Below are positions 1-9,114 of a stretch of DNA of 64,000 nucleotides, piece by piece. The notes under the pieces were generated by a model. It ran no database searches. It had not been told where the DNA came from and saw only the letters and a program-made list of their open reading frames with translations. The stretch is from Verrucomicrobiota bacterium (GTDB taxonomy: Bacteria > Verrucomicrobiota > Verrucomicrobiia > Chthoniobacterales > Terrimicrobiaceae), in NCBI GenBank assembly GCA_026398275.1, contig JAPLTF010000024.1, positions 1 through 64,000 of the forward strand, in the 5' to 3' direction. Positions within the stretch are counted from its first letter, which is position 1. The number at the start of each line of letters is the position of its first letter. Position numbers and translations under genes: made by a program.

Positions 1-2
1 CC

Positions 3-116
3 GAAAAAGTCCTCGCTTTCCGTTGCATCAACGCGAGCCGCAGACTCGATTCCTTCTGGAAAGACCGCCTCAACTCTCAGGCCGCGCAGAACCACTTGCT
101 ACCCCTTGCTGCCTGA
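3..116 (+). CDS. 3' end of an unidentified upstream gene (partial)
   Basis: A frame open from the window edge ends with TGA at 114-116 and encodes 37 residues ending in LLPLAA. Third codon positions are mostly G or C, as in the confident genes nearby, whereas the other open frame over the same bases is not. No family can be named from this tail, and it does not look like the IF3 C-terminus that often precedes rpmI. It may simply be non-coding. Confidence 0.3.
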   Translation, partial: EKVLAFRCINASRRLDSFWKDRLNSQAAQNHLLPLAA

Positions 117-208
117 CGGAAGATTTTTGTCCTGCACCCGAACTTCAAAACGCCCCCAGTTTCTGGTTGCATCGTTTGGGCCGTTTGGTATTCTACCGGA
201 CTTTTCCC

Positions 209-421
209 ATGCCAAAGCCAATCGCCCGTAGCAAAACCCGCAAGTCCGTGGCCAAACGATTCAAGATCACCGGAACCGGCAAAATCAAGCGCTCCAAAGC
301 CAGCCGCCGCCACCTTCTTGCGAGCAAAAGCTCCAAGAAAAAACGCCACATGGCCAAATCCGTTCTCGTCCATGAGTCGGACACCGCCCGGATCAAGGCG
401 AACCTGCCGTTCAGCCACTGA
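209..421 (+). CDS. rpmI: 50S ribosomal protein L35
   Basis: This is a 70-residue basic protein of the large ribosomal subunit. It begins MPKPIARSKTRKSVAKRF and carries the family features: a Lys/Arg-rich N-terminal half, the KITGTGKIKR segment and an RRHLL motif. The ATG at 209 is chosen because the family starts with MPK(M/P); the frame is open further upstream but that extension does not resemble L35. rplT follows after 125 bases, the usual rpmI-rplT order. The gap holds two copies of TCCGGGGATCAC 25 bases apart but no clear L20 autoregulatory pseudoknot. Confidence 0.96.
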   Translation: MPKPIARSKTRKSVAKRFKITGTGKIKRSKASRRHLLASKSSKKKRHMAKSVLVHESDTARIKANLPFSH

Positions 422-546
422 ATTTCTTTTCGATCCCACGGACTGCCCCGGAGTTAATCCGGGGATCACGGAGCCGGTGAGTCCGGGGATCACAACAAAA
501 CGAACAACCGCTCCAAGGAGACCCTGTGAAAGCAGGGTGACATCAC

Positions 547-939
547 ATGCCAAGAGCAACCAATGCTCCCGCCAGCCGCGCCCGCCGGAAACGCGTCATC
601 GACGCCTCCAAGGGCTACCGTGGCCGCCGTTCCAAACTCTTCCGCTACGCAAAAGATGCGCAGATGAAGGGAAAATACTGGGCCTACCGTGACCGGAAGA
701 CCCGCAAGCGCAACTTCCGCGCCCTCTGGATCACCCGCCTGAGCGCCGCCGTCCGCGCCCAGAACCTGACCTACAGCCGCTTCATCGAGGGGCTCAAGGC
801 CGCCAACATCCAGATCGACCGGAAAGTCTTTTCCGACATCGCCATCCAGGATATTGCCGTCTTCAACCAGATTGCGGACAAGGCGAAAGCCGCCCTCGAG
901 GCCAAGCCGGCGAAGCCGACAAAAAAGAAGGCCGCCTGA
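547..939 (+). CDS. rplT: 50S ribosomal protein L20
   Basis: This 130-residue protein binds 23S rRNA early in 50S assembly and in some bacteria represses its own operon. It shows the basic N-terminal arm (MPRATNAPASRARRKRV), the GYRGRRSKLFRYAKDA segment and the conserved core YRDRKTRKRNFRALWITR. The C-terminus extends past the usual end by about 15 residues in a Lys/Ala/Pro-rich tail (KPAKPTKKKAA). It sits between rpmI and pheS, a common bacterial order. Confidence 0.97.
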   Translation: MPRATNAPASRARRKRVIDASKGYRGRRSKLFRYAKDAQMKGKYWAYRDRKTRKRNFRALWITRLSAAVRAQNLTYSRFIEGLKAANIQIDRKVFSDIAIQDIAVFNQIADKAKAALEAKPAKPTKKKAA

Positions 940-984
940 CCCAGGGGAGCCCAGGCTTCCAGCCTGCAAAAACTCATCGGAGAC

Positions 985-1079
985 TTAACCACGGAGGACA
1001 CGGAGCGTTCGGAGATCTTAGAAAGATTTCTCAAATGAGTTCCCTTTCCTCCGTGTTCTCTGTGTCGTCCGTGGTTTAA
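985..1079. repeat. Inverted-repeat element in the rplT-pheS gap
   Basis: The left arm TTAACCACGGAGGACACGGAG is mirrored at the right end by CTCTGTGTCGTCCGTGGTTTAA with a few mismatches, giving arms of about 21 bases around a 50-base centre. The whole gap between rplT and pheS is essentially this element. It resembles dispersed CCACGGAGGACACGG-type repeats of many environmental bacteria. RNA from this strand could fold into a long hairpin between the two genes. Confidence 0.7.
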
Positions 1080-1100
1080 CATTCTTTGGTTCCTGTTTTC

Positions 1101-2108
1101 ATGGAGCATCAAATCGAAGTCCTGCGCGCCGAGGCGCTTGAGGTCATCGGGGCCGTCACAGACGCAGCCACGCTGGATGCGGCGCGCGTGCGGTTCCTTG
1201 GGAAAAGCGGTGCGGTGACCGCCCTGAGCGAAGGCATGCGCCACGTCGCGAAGGAAGACCGCCCGCGCTTCGGAAAGCTCCTGAACGACCTCCGCCAGTC
1301 GGTCACCTCCGCGCTGGAGGTTCAGGAGATCCGTCTTCTCGAGGAGGCCGACGCATCCGCGGCCGCGTCCCTCGACCTGAGCCTGCCCGGGACGTTTGCC
1401 GCCACCGGCACGCTGCATCCGCTCACGCAGCTGATGGACCGCGCGGTGAAATGTTTCCGGCGGATGGGATTCTCGATCGCCGACGGGCCGGACATCGAGA
1501 CCGAGTGGCATTGCTTCGATGCGCTGAACACCCCGCCCGACCATCCGGCAAGGAACGAGCAGGACACATTTTATCTTCCGGACGGACGCCTTCTCCGCTC
1601 GCACACATCGACGGTGCAGATCCGCGTGATGGAGAACACCCCGCCGCCCGTGCGGATCATCGCCCCGGGCGCGGCCTACCGCCGCGACGAGGTCGATGCC
1701 ACGCACCTCTCGCAATTCACGCAGATGGAGGGGCTCTACGTGGCGGAAAATGTGAGCCTCGCCGACCCCAAGGGAACGCTCGAATTTTTCTTCCGCGAGC
1801 TTTTCGGCCCGGACACCGACCTGCAATTTCGCCCACACTTTTTCCCGTTCACCGAACCGAGCTACGAGATCGACATCCGGACCGGCGCGCTCGGGGACCG
1901 GTGGATGGAACTCGCCGGCTGCGGGATGGTCGACCCGGCGGTCTTCGAGGCGATCTGCGACCGCCGCGGCGACCGCGTCTACGATCCCGAAACCGTCACC
2001 GGATTCGCCTTCGGCTTCGGCCTCGACCGCCTCGCCATGAACCTCGCCAAAATCCCCGACATCCGGATGCTCGTCGAAAACGACCTCCGGTTCCTGCGGC
2101 AGTTCTGA
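1101..2108 (+). CDS. pheS: Phenylalanine--tRNA ligase alpha subunit
   Basis: This is the catalytic class II subunit that activates phenylalanine and charges tRNA-Phe as an alpha2beta2 enzyme. The 335 residues match the usual length. An N-terminal helical arm (about residues 1-90) precedes the catalytic core, with class II motif 2 around FTQMEGLYV and motif 3 in GFAFGFGLDRLAM near the C-terminus. The ATG at 1101 is preferred over an in-frame TTG at 1086 because MEHQIEVLRAEAL matches the family start. pheT follows six bases after the stop. Confidence 0.97.
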   Translation: MEHQIEVLRAEALEVIGAVTDAATLDAARVRFLGKSGAVTALSEGMRHVAKEDRPRFGKLLNDLRQSVTSALEVQEIRLLEEADASAAASLDLSLPGTFAATGTLHPLTQLMDRAVKCFRRMGFSIADGPDIETEWHCFDALNTPPDHPARNEQDTFYLPDGRLLRSHTSTVQIRVMENTPPPVRIIAPGAAYRRDEVDATHLSQFTQMEGLYVAENVSLADPKGTLEFFFRELFGPDTDLQFRPHFFPFTEPSYEIDIRTGALGDRWMELAGCGMVDPAVFEAICDRRGDRVYDPETVTGFAFGFGLDRLAMNLAKIPDIRMLVENDLRFLRQF

Positions 2109-2114
2109 CCGCAT

Positions 2115-4460
2115 ATGAAAGTTTCGCTCAACTGGCTCCGCGATTTTGTGGATTGTCAACTTCCCGCCTCCGAACTGGAGGCGCTGTTCCGCCGTGCCGG
2201 CCTCGAGGTGGCATCGGTCGAGGAGCGCGGCGCTGCCTTTGACAAGGTGGTCGTGGCGCAGGTTCTCGAATCTGCCCAGCACCCGAATGCCGACCGGCTC
2301 AGCGTCTGCAAAGTGGATGACGGGTCCGGAACGCCGCGGCAAATTGTCTGCGGGGCAAAGAACTACAAGGTCGGCGACAAGGTGCCGCTGGCTCTGCCGG
2401 GCGCGGTCCTGCCCGGGGATTTCAAAATCAAGACCGGCAAGCTGCGCGGGGTCGAGAGCGAGGGCATGATGTGCAGCGCGAAGGAGCTGAAGCTGGCGGA
2501 AGACGCGGACGGCCTGCTGATTTTGCCAGCGGATGCGGTCGTCGGCTCACCGATTGCGGACCAGTTTCCGACGGATGTCCTGTTCGAGCTGGAGATCACG
2601 CCGAACCGTCCGGACTGGCTCAGCCATCTCGGCGTCGCGCGCGAGATCAGCGTCTTCACAGGACTTCCGCTTGCGACCCCGGGGATTCCCGCGCCGGCGA
2701 TGGCTCCGGCGGGTCCGGCGGTTTCTATCGAGGCTGACGAATGCCCGTATTATACGCTCCGGCGGATTCGTGGCGTGAAGGTTGGGCCGAGCCCGCAGTG
2801 GCTGGCCGACCGCCTCATTTCGATCGGGCTGCGCCCGGTCAACAATGTCGTCGACGTGACCAACTACGTTCTCTTTGAGCTCGGCCAGCCGCTGCATGCG
2901 TTTGACGCGGCGAAGATCGAGGGCGCCCTCCACATCCGGAGGGCGGCCGAAGGCGAAATCTTCCGCGCGCTTGACGGGAAAGATTACACGCTCGGAGAAG
3001 ACTATCTGGTGGTCGCCGACGACAGGCGTCCTGTCGCGCTGGCCGGCGTGATGGGCGGCGAGGATTCCGGGGTTTCCGCCACGACGACCGACATCCTGCT
3101 CGAGAGCGCGGTGTTCGAGCCGTCCTTTGTCCGGCGCGCCTCGCGCACGCTCGGGCTGATCAGCGATTCCAGCTACCGCTTCGAACGCGGCGTCGATCCC
3201 GAGATGGTGGCGTCCGCATCCGCCCGCGCCGCGGAGCTCATTGTCCAGGTTGCGGGTGGGGTGGCGGATGAAATCGTGCTCGAGGCCGGCACCCACTGGG
3301 CCCGAACCGAAATCCCGCTGCGCCATGCGCGCGTGAGATCGCTGCTCAGCGTCGAATTGTCGGACCAGGAAATCGAGGAGGCGCTGTCCGGAATCGGCCT
3401 GGAAAAATCCTGCGGCGGCGGCGACTCGACGTGGTCGGTTCCGGGATTCCGGCACGAGCTGTCACGCGAGGTCGATCTCATTGAGGAAATCTCCCGGGCC
3501 ATCGGGATCGAGCGGATCCCCTCCCTGACCGCAGGCTTTTTTTCTCCCTCCTCCGAGCCGGATGCCGCGTATGATTTTGTCATGGCGAGCCGGCATGCGC
3601 TGGTCGGGATGGGATTCTCGGAGGCCCGCACGAGCACGCTCGTTTCTGTCGCCGAAGCCGCGTGGTTCGGTCCCGCGGTCGAATTGAAAAACCCGTTTGG
3701 CGACGATCAGTCCCGCCTGCGCACGAGCCTGCTGCCCGGACTGCTTGCCGCGCTGAAGCGCAACCTCGACCTCGGCGCGCCGTCGGTCCGGCTCTTCGAA
3801 TGCGGCCGGATCTTCTCCGCAGCTGGCGAGGAATCCCGGATCACAATGGTCGCGACCGGTGCGCTGTCCGCATCCGACTGGCGCGGGGGCACGCGCAGAA
3901 ACTGGGATATTTTTGACCTCAAGGGAGCGGTGGCGGAATTTGCGGATTTGAGCGACGGGGACTTTGTTCCTCTCCCGAATCCTCCGCTCCCGTTCGGGGC
4001 GGCGCTTGAGGTTTTCAAGAACGGGATCCGCATCGGAATTCTTGGAACCCTGCATCCTGCCGAAGCCCGGAGGCTCGACGCCGCTGCGGACATCGTCTCC
4101 GCGGAGTTTCACACCGGGGCGTGGATGCGCGCATGGGATGCTGCGGGTGCGATGAAGCCGCTGCCGAAATTCCCCGGCTCCACGCGCGATATCGCCCTCA
4201 TTGCCCCGCTGGGCCTTGCCTACGGCGATGTCCGGGCCGCCGTGCTCGCGCAAAACGAGCCGCTTCTCGAGTCGGTTTCGCTGTTCGATCTGTTCACGGA
4301 TCCCGCCGGGAAAAATCTTCCTGCCGACCGGAAATCGCTCGCAATTTCCTTGACATTCCGGGCCGGCGAGAGGACTCTGACAACAGAGGAAGTCAACGCC
4401 ACCACGGACCGCTTGAAAGCAGGATTGAAAGAGCGCCTGGGGGTAGATTTCCGAGAATAG
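2115..4460 (+). CDS. pheT: Phenylalanine--tRNA ligase beta subunit
   Basis: This 781-residue protein is the editing and tRNA-binding partner of PheS. In order it shows the N-terminal MKVSLNWLRDFVD start, an EMAP/OB tRNA-binding domain (about 39-150, with HPNADRLSVCKVD), the B3/4 editing region with PLHAFDA and DSGVS motifs (about 210-380), the B5 domain, a catalytic-like core, and a C-terminal FDX-ACB anticodon-binding domain ending in KERLGVDFRE. It is co-transcribed with pheS and no domain is missing. Confidence 0.97.
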   Translation: MKVSLNWLRDFVDCQLPASELEALFRRAGLEVASVEERGAAFDKVVVAQVLESAQHPNADRLSVCKVDDGSGTPRQIVCGAKNYKVGDKVPLALPGAVLPGDFKIKTGKLRGVESEGMMCSAKELKLAEDADGLLILPADAVVGSPIADQFPTDVLFELEITPNRPDWLSHLGVAREISVFTGLPLATPGIPAPAMAPAGPAVSIEADECPYYTLRRIRGVKVGPSPQWLADRLISIGLRPVNNVVDVTNYVLFELGQPLHAFDAAKIEGALHIRRAAEGEIFRALDGKDYTLGEDYLVVADDRRPVALAGVMGGEDSGVSATTTDILLESAVFEPSFVRRASRTLGLISDSSYRFERGVDPEMVASASARAAELIVQVAGGVADEIVLEAGTHWARTEIPLRHARVRSLLSVELSDQEIEEALSGIGLEKSCGGGDSTWSVPGFRHELSREVDLIEEISRAIGIERIPSLTAGFFSPSSEPDAAYDFVMASRHALVGMGFSEARTSTLVSVAEAAWFGPAVELKNPFGDDQSRLRTSLLPGLLAALKRNLDLGAPSVRLFECGRIFSAAGEESRITMVATGALSASDWRGGTRRNWDIFDLKGAVAEFADLSDGDFVPLPNPPLPFGAALEVFKNGIRIGILGTLHPAEARRLDAAADIVSAEFHTGAWMRAWDAAGAMKPLPKFPGSTRDIALIAPLGLAYGDVRAAVLAQNEPLLESVSLFDLFTDPAGKNLPADRKSLAISLTFRAGERTLTTEEVNATTDRLKAGLKERLGVDFRE

Positions 4461-4526
4461 TTCTTTCCAAAAATTTACGGGTTTCGCGGTGGAGGGACAC
4501 GAAAACTGTCCTCCTGCCGCATCAGA

Positions 4527-4710
4527 TTTGCCCTACTGTGTTCGCGATTAAACGAAGTAAACTCCCGAACCGATAATTAAAACAAACCCGGAGGCTAGGC
4601 TCCCGGCGCCATGACAGGCCTTCATTGGAAGTCAGAGCGCAGGGCAGGCGGTCATCCACCCTATATCGAGGGAACGGGAAATGCTTCAGAACGGCATAAG
4701 CGGGGCAAAA
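4527..4710 (+). ncRNA. ssrS: 6S RNA
   Basis: 6S RNA mimics an open promoter and sequesters the housekeeping RNA polymerase in stationary phase. The predicted closing stem pairs TTTGCCCT (4527-4534) with GGGGCAAA (4702-4709), extended by TGTGT with GCATA. A second helix pairs TCCCG near 4563 with CGGGA near 4676, framing a central bubble. The 3' half contains a CATCCACCC...GAGGGAACGGG hairpin and ACGGCATAAGCGGGGC, as in many 6S RNAs. The length of about 184 nt fits. It follows pheT and is closed by its own terminator. The exact 5' end is inferred from the stem. Confidence 0.75.
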
Positions 4711-4716
4711 TTTTAC

Positions 4717-4755
4717 AAAGGACGGTCCTTCAGACGAAGGGCCGTCCTTTTTTAT
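4717..4755 (+). terminator. Rho-independent terminator of the 6S RNA
   Basis: AAGGACGG-T-CCTTC pairs with GAAGG-G-CCGTCCTT across an AGAC loop, and a run of six T follows. It begins about seven bases after the 6S closing stem. It may also stop leftward readthrough from the GH9 gene that ends at 4789. Confidence 0.88.
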
Positions 4756-4788
4756 GCGGCGAGCGAATGAGCTTGTTGCCGTGGGCGC

Positions 4789-7461
4789 TCAGCGTTCCAT
4801 GACACGGAACGGCTGAACGGCGGAGATCCTGCGCCCGTCGGGCCAGACGATCTCCGCCTCGATCCGGCTGTCGCCCGCCACCTTTGGCTCGAGAGAAAAT
4901 TCCGGGCCGTATGCGGGCTCGGTGCCCGGCGACTCCCAGATGATTTCCGCGCCCTCGCGGTTCAGCTCCGGCGGCAGTGCGAGCCGGGCAGTGACCCGGT
5001 CGCCCGCGCGAATTTTCTCAGGCAGGCCGACGATCCGGATCGCCTGTGGTTTCCAGGGTTTGCGGGCCTCCTCCGTTTGCGCCATGAGAAACAGGTGGGC
5101 CGCGAGGATCTTTGCCCCGGTGGCCACGCTCCACTCCTCTTTGACATTGTAGGCGTCGGTGAGCGAACGGTCATAAAATGCGAATTGGTCGAGCGGGGGA
5201 AAGAACAGCTTCCGGAGCCCGCTTTTTCCGTCGATCTGGTAGGCACGGAGGTTATCCGGGGTCGAGACGACATTGCCGATCGGGATTCCCGGGGCGGCGA
5301 GGTGGCGGTCGTCGTTGAGCGAAATCCGGTTCACCGCCTCGCGGCGCCAGACCGGCCCGCTGCCGGTCAGGAACGTGCGGTCGATGGGATTTCCTCCAGC
5401 CTCGTATCCGGACCACATGGCCACCGCGCGGGAGAGGTCGTTCCGCTTCTGCGAATCCGGTTCCAAGATCATGGCGCAGATCGCATCCATCGCCGGATCC
5501 ATCGCCCAGAACCATCCGACCTGGGCGCGCCGCTTCGACGATAGCGAAAGCGGAATTCCATAGGCGTTCGCATCGGAAAGTTTCAAGTGGGTTCCGGCGG
5601 CAAGCCGGAGCGCCTCCTGCATTTTGGCGAGGTAGTCCGGATCGCATGTGCCCTTCGGCAGGATTTCCTCCGCTAGCCCATAGACCCTCGCGGCCGAGCC
5701 GTAGGATTCATACATCGGGAGCCAGCCCCACTTTTTGTCTCTGCCGTCGAGAGGGTCCGGCCACCAGCCCATGAGGTCCCGCTCGAATTTTTTGTCTCCG
5801 GTCGCGGCGAAGAGCGCTGCTGCGGCATAGCAGAGCTCATCACGGTGCGCGTGGAAATTGCCGTAGTGGCTGATCGTCTGGTAGCTGCCGTCGAAGCCGT
5901 GCTTTGCGATGGCCGCCTCGAGAAATCCATAGCCCTTCTTCGCGGCGGCGAGGCATTGGCCTGCCAGTTTGGGATCGTGCCGAAGCAATGCGGGCGAGCC
6001 CGCGAGCTGGGCCAGAGCCCCGGTGCAGGCGGCCGTCGCGGCCGTGTTCTTTGGAAAGACGACCTGCGGGTCGCCGTGTTCCGGAAGCACATCAAGCTCG
6101 TAGGCCCGGCCCTTAGGATAGACCAAAAAGAAAAAACCGCCGTCGTCATCCTGCATCTTGAGCAGGAACCGCGCTTCCCACATCGCAATCTGGAGCGCAT
6201 CGGGAACCCCGTCCCCGCTTTCCGGCAGGCCCAGATTGTCAATCTCCGCCACGCCGGGAAAATGGTCCACGGCAAGCACGAGCGAATGGATGAGCTGCGC
6301 GGAGTTGATCACATACTTGCTGTAGTCCCCGGCATCGTAGTGGCCGCCGCTGACATCCACGCTGCCGCTTTTGACAAACGGATACAGCGACTTTCCCACG
6401 GAGTTCAGGACCGGAGCACTTTGGTTTTCTGTGTTCTTGTCCGCCATCGCCGCGATGTGCTTGTTCGTTTTTTGAAACTCGGCGGACTCCGTCGGGATCT
6501 CAGCCGGCCGGGTGTGCGATGCCGGGTGGGCGAACCGCGTAAATGGAGGAGCCTTTTCATATCCGCTGCGCTGGTGGTAAAGTCCCAGGGCCAGCAGGCG
6601 GGCGGGCGCGGCGGCGGCGCTGTCGCGGATGCTGACCGGCCCGGCTCTGCCGAGGCCGGGGACTTCGAGAAAGTAGTCGCCAGGGGTTTGAAACGAGGAA
6701 AAGTCGAACCGCCAGACCTTCTGGTGCCAGCGCCATTCCTTGTCCGGATGAATTTCGAGCGGCCCTTGAAAGACGACCTTGCCCGCGGCGTCCACAAGCC
6801 TGGCTTCGGGCTTCGAGGGCAGATCGATTTCGCCCAGGGTTCCGAGGTCATAGGAAACGAATGCAAACTTCGGTGCGCCCGGGACATAGCCGAGCCGCGA
6901 GAAGTGGATCGCCGGAGAGATCCGCGAGGAATCCGCAACCGCCCAAAACGGCCGATCCGATGGCCAGAGCGAGCCCTGCAGGTCGCTGACCTTGACCTTG
7001 GCGCCATCAGGCAAAGGCTCCGCAAGTTTCAAAAACACCTGCGTCATCACGCGCAGATCCGCCCTCCAATATCCGGCATAAATCGGAATCCGGCGCAGCC
7101 CGGTTTCCGTGACGGCCACCGGCTTGCCGGCCGAGTTCACCGCGAAGGCCATAGGGTCCGGCATCGGAGCGTCCGATCGCGAACTGATCGCACGGATTTC
7201 CAAAAGAGCAGGCGTGAGAACCCTCAGGCCGGCATCACCCGGTGCCGGAAGCGCAACGGGTGTTGGAAATAGCGCATCTGCCGACATAGCTTTCCGAAGT
7301 GGAGGGGCGACCGCCGTGTCGTCCATTGAAGAAGTGGGACCGGACAGCGCCGGTCCCTCCAGTGATCCGGAAGAGGATTTTGGCAACGGCTCCGCCCTTG
7401 CGCAAAAAAGCCAGCCGGCCGCGCAGAGGGCGACGCTTAGCGAAACGTGAACCTTAGCCAA
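4789..7461 (-). CDS. Secreted glycoside hydrolase family 9 protein
   Basis: GH9 enzymes hydrolyse beta-1,4-glucans with inversion. The protein has a short signal peptide (VSLSVALCAAGWLFCARA), an Ala/Pro-rich stretch, an N-terminal Ig-like region (about 170-290), a GH9 catalytic domain (about 310-820) with the hallmark GGHYDAGDYSKY, and a C-terminal beta-rich segment. The expected acid Glu motif is not typical; EEW in NVKEEWSVATGA is the nearest candidate. A TTG at 7461 is chosen because it yields the signal peptide and overlaps the upstream gene by 25 bases; an ATG at 7536 would overlap far more. It is the last gene of a glycosyltransferase operon, so it may trim the polymer made there or degrade plant glucan. 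Confidence 0.85.
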   Translation of the reverse strand: MAKVHVSLSVALCAAGWLFCARAEPLPKSSSGSLEGPALSGPTSSMDDTAVAPPLRKAMSADALFPTPVALPAPGDAGLRVLTPALLEIRAISSRSDAPMPDPMAFAVNSAGKPVAVTETGLRRIPIYAGYWRADLRVMTQVFLKLAEPLPDGAKVKVSDLQGSLWPSDRPFWAVADSSRISPAIHFSRLGYVPGAPKFAFVSYDLGTLGEIDLPSKPEARLVDAAGKVVFQGPLEIHPDKEWRWHQKVWRFDFSSFQTPGDYFLEVPGLGRAGPVSIRDSAAAAPARLLALGLYHQRSGYEKAPPFTRFAHPASHTRPAEIPTESAEFQKTNKHIAAMADKNTENQSAPVLNSVGKSLYPFVKSGSVDVSGGHYDAGDYSKYVINSAQLIHSLVLAVDHFPGVAEIDNLGLPESGDGVPDALQIAMWEARFLLKMQDDDGGFFFLVYPKGRAYELDVLPEHGDPQVVFPKNTAATAACTGALAQLAGSPALLRHDPKLAGQCLAAAKKGYGFLEAAIAKHGFDGSYQTISHYGNFHAHRDELCYAAAALFAATGDKKFERDLMGWWPDPLDGRDKKWGWLPMYESYGSAARVYGLAEEILPKGTCDPDYLAKMQEALRLAAGTHLKLSDANAYGIPLSLSSKRRAQVGWFWAMDPAMDAICAMILEPDSQKRNDLSRAVAMWSGYEAGGNPIDRTFLTGSGPVWRREAVNRISLNDDRHLAAPGIPIGNVVSTPDNLRAYQIDGKSGLRKLFFPPLDQFAFYDRSLTDAYNVKEEWSVATGAKILAAHLFLMAQTEEARKPWKPQAIRIVGLPEKIRAGDRVTARLALPPELNREGAEIIWESPGTEPAYGPEFSLEPKVAGDSRIEAEIVWPDGRRISAVQPFRVMER

Positions 7462-8042
7462 TTGGAAATGAAGGGCAGTTTGATTTTCCCGTGGCACGCG
7501 TGGTAGAACCACTGGCGCCGGAAGAGCGAGCCCCACAGGCTCCAGCAGTTGAAATAGAACTGCCGGTTGAACCGTCGGTCGAGGAGCTTCTCCATCCGGC
7601 GGTAGAGCATCACGCGGCTCAGCGCGCGCTGGTCCCAGAACGGATCGGTGTCGAGCAGGGCCTCGTCAAAAAGGGATTTGATCGCGTCGTCCGGATGATA
7701 CACCAGCACCCCGCTGTTGATCTGGTAGGGGAGCTTGTCGGGGACTCCGGCAATTTTTCCTTCGGGAATCACCGGGAGCGCCGGGGCATCGCGCGCGATG
7801 ATGATGTCTGCATCAATAAACGCAACCTGGGCATAGTCCCGCCACCAAGGCAGGTCGGGCAGGCAGAGCTTCTGCCACGTGAATTTCCGTCCCGGGAGAT
7901 CCCGCACCGGCTCGGTGAGGATGATCGGGTCATAGCCGTGGCGTTTCGCGTAATCCTCAAATCGCTTGCGGGAGTATTGGTCGAAAGCCTTCAGGTAGGG
8001 AGCGCCGACGACGATCGTGCAGAGGGCGGTTTTTTGTTTCAT
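7437..8042 (-). CDS. Glycosyltransferase with DxD motif (GT8-like)
   Basis: The 201-residue protein has a GT-A-type fold signature: a strand-rich start (TALCTIVVGAPYLKAF), a metal- and nucleotide-binding FIDADIII motif at about 75-82, and INSGVLVYHPDD further on, all typical of small transferases that act on NDP-sugars. There is no membrane segment or signal peptide. Its start overlaps the stop of the GT2 gene (ATGA). It is shorter than most GT8 enzymes, and the acceptor cannot be predicted. Confidence 0.75.
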   Translation of the reverse strand: MKQKTALCTIVVGAPYLKAFDQYSRKRFEDYAKRHGYDPIILTEPVRDLPGRKFTWQKLCLPDLPWWRDYAQVAFIDADIIIARDAPALPVIPEGKIAGVPDKLPYQINSGVLVYHPDDAIKSLFDEALLDTDPFWDQRALSRVMLYRRMEKLLDRRFNRQFYFNCWSLWGSLFRRQWFYHACHGKIKLPFISNWLRFTFR

Positions 8043-9109
8043 GTGAGCGTGGTGGTGCGGGTGTCTTTCCAGAGGCCTTTGCCCAGCCCGGATTTCAGCC
8101 GGGCGTTGGATGCGAAAAAGACAGCCAGGTCATACGGGGTTGCTGCGGCTGCGATGGCGAGGAACTTCAGCTTCGCGGCCCCCTTGGCAAACCGCACGCG
8201 CCGCCAGCGCATCATCAGCGAGGGCGTGTCCATCACCCACCAGCCGCGGCTCCGGATCGTGGACTGGATCTCCCGCACGAACCATTCCGGATCGTCACGG
8301 GACAATTTCAGCAGCGCATCAAAGACCGGCCGCTCGGGAATCTCCCGCCTCACGTAGGCGGTGAAATACGTGTAGAGCGTGTGCCCGGTCGCCTGCCGGA
8401 TCTGGTGGTTCCAGATGTCGCGGAATTTCGTGTAGCACTCGAAGAGGTGGCTGGCCCCCTCGGCGCGAACGATCCGGGAGTTGTCCACCGGCTGGCTGTA
8501 GCCCTCGGTGCAGAGGATCTGCTTGATGAAACCGTCGTCCACGATGAGCCCGCGCGGAATCCAGACCCGCCGCAGAAATGCGGCGCGCGCGCAGTAGAGC
8601 TGGCCGGTGAGCTGGCCCGGGGCTGCCTGGGTCATGGATCCGGTGCCGAGGAGCAGGCGGTCGAGCAGATTAAGATTTTTTTTCTTCGCGAGATGCTTGA
8701 CCGGAAGGTCGGTCGAGATCGATGCATGCGGGGTTTTTTCGAGGGCGAGCCACATGTGCTCGAGGGTTTCCGGCGTGAGGAGTTCGATGTCGGCATCGAG
8801 CAGGAGAAAATAGTCGGCATCCGGCGGCGAGAGGCGGTGGACCAGCTCGTTCCACGCATTGGATTTTCCACCCTCGCGCAGCGGCTCGACGCGACCTTTC
8901 ACCAATGGAAAGGCGTCGGTGAGCTTTTTCAGCGCGGCCGCGGCCACCTCGGGCGTGCGGTCGCTGCATCCGTTCGGCACAACAAGGATCTCCACAAGGA
9001 AACTCCGGTCATCGGCGAGCTTGAGAAGGCTCTGGCATTCGAGGCTGCCGATGGTGGCGGCGATCGAGGATTCCTCATTCCATGCCAGAATTCCGAGAAC
9101 GATTTTCAT
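8039..9109 (-). CDS. Family 2 glycosyltransferase
   Basis: GT2 enzymes transfer sugars from NDP-sugars to growing glycans. The N-terminus MKIVLGILAWNEESSIAATI and the LLLDADIELLTPETLEHMW segment with its DxD motif are characteristic, and a C-terminal helical region follows. The ATG at 9109 is chosen because it leaves five bases after the upstream stop, whereas the upstream ATG at 9133 would overlap that gene and add residues unlike the family. The 356-residue protein is probably soluble or peripheral. Confidence 0.85.
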   Translation of the reverse strand: MKIVLGILAWNEESSIAATIGSLECQSLLKLADDRSFLVEILVVPNGCSDRTPEVAAAALKKLTDAFPLVKGRVEPLREGGKSNAWNELVHRLSPPDADYFLLLDADIELLTPETLEHMWLALEKTPHASISTDLPVKHLAKKKNLNLLDRLLLGTGSMTQAAPGQLTGQLYCARAAFLRRVWIPRGLIVDDGFIKQILCTEGYSQPVDNSRIVRAEGASHLFECYTKFRDIWNHQIRQATGHTLYTYFTAYVRREIPERPVFDALLKLSRDDPEWFVREIQSTIRSRGWWVMDTPSLMMRWRRVRFAKGAAKLKFLAIAAAATPYDLAVFFASNARLKSGLGKGLWKDTRTTTLT

Positions 9110-9114
9110 GGTGG

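Noticed and set aside
422-546. L20 autoregulatory structure between rpmI and rplT
   Set aside because: Only a short direct repeat is visible; no pseudoknot resembling the binding site could be drawn.
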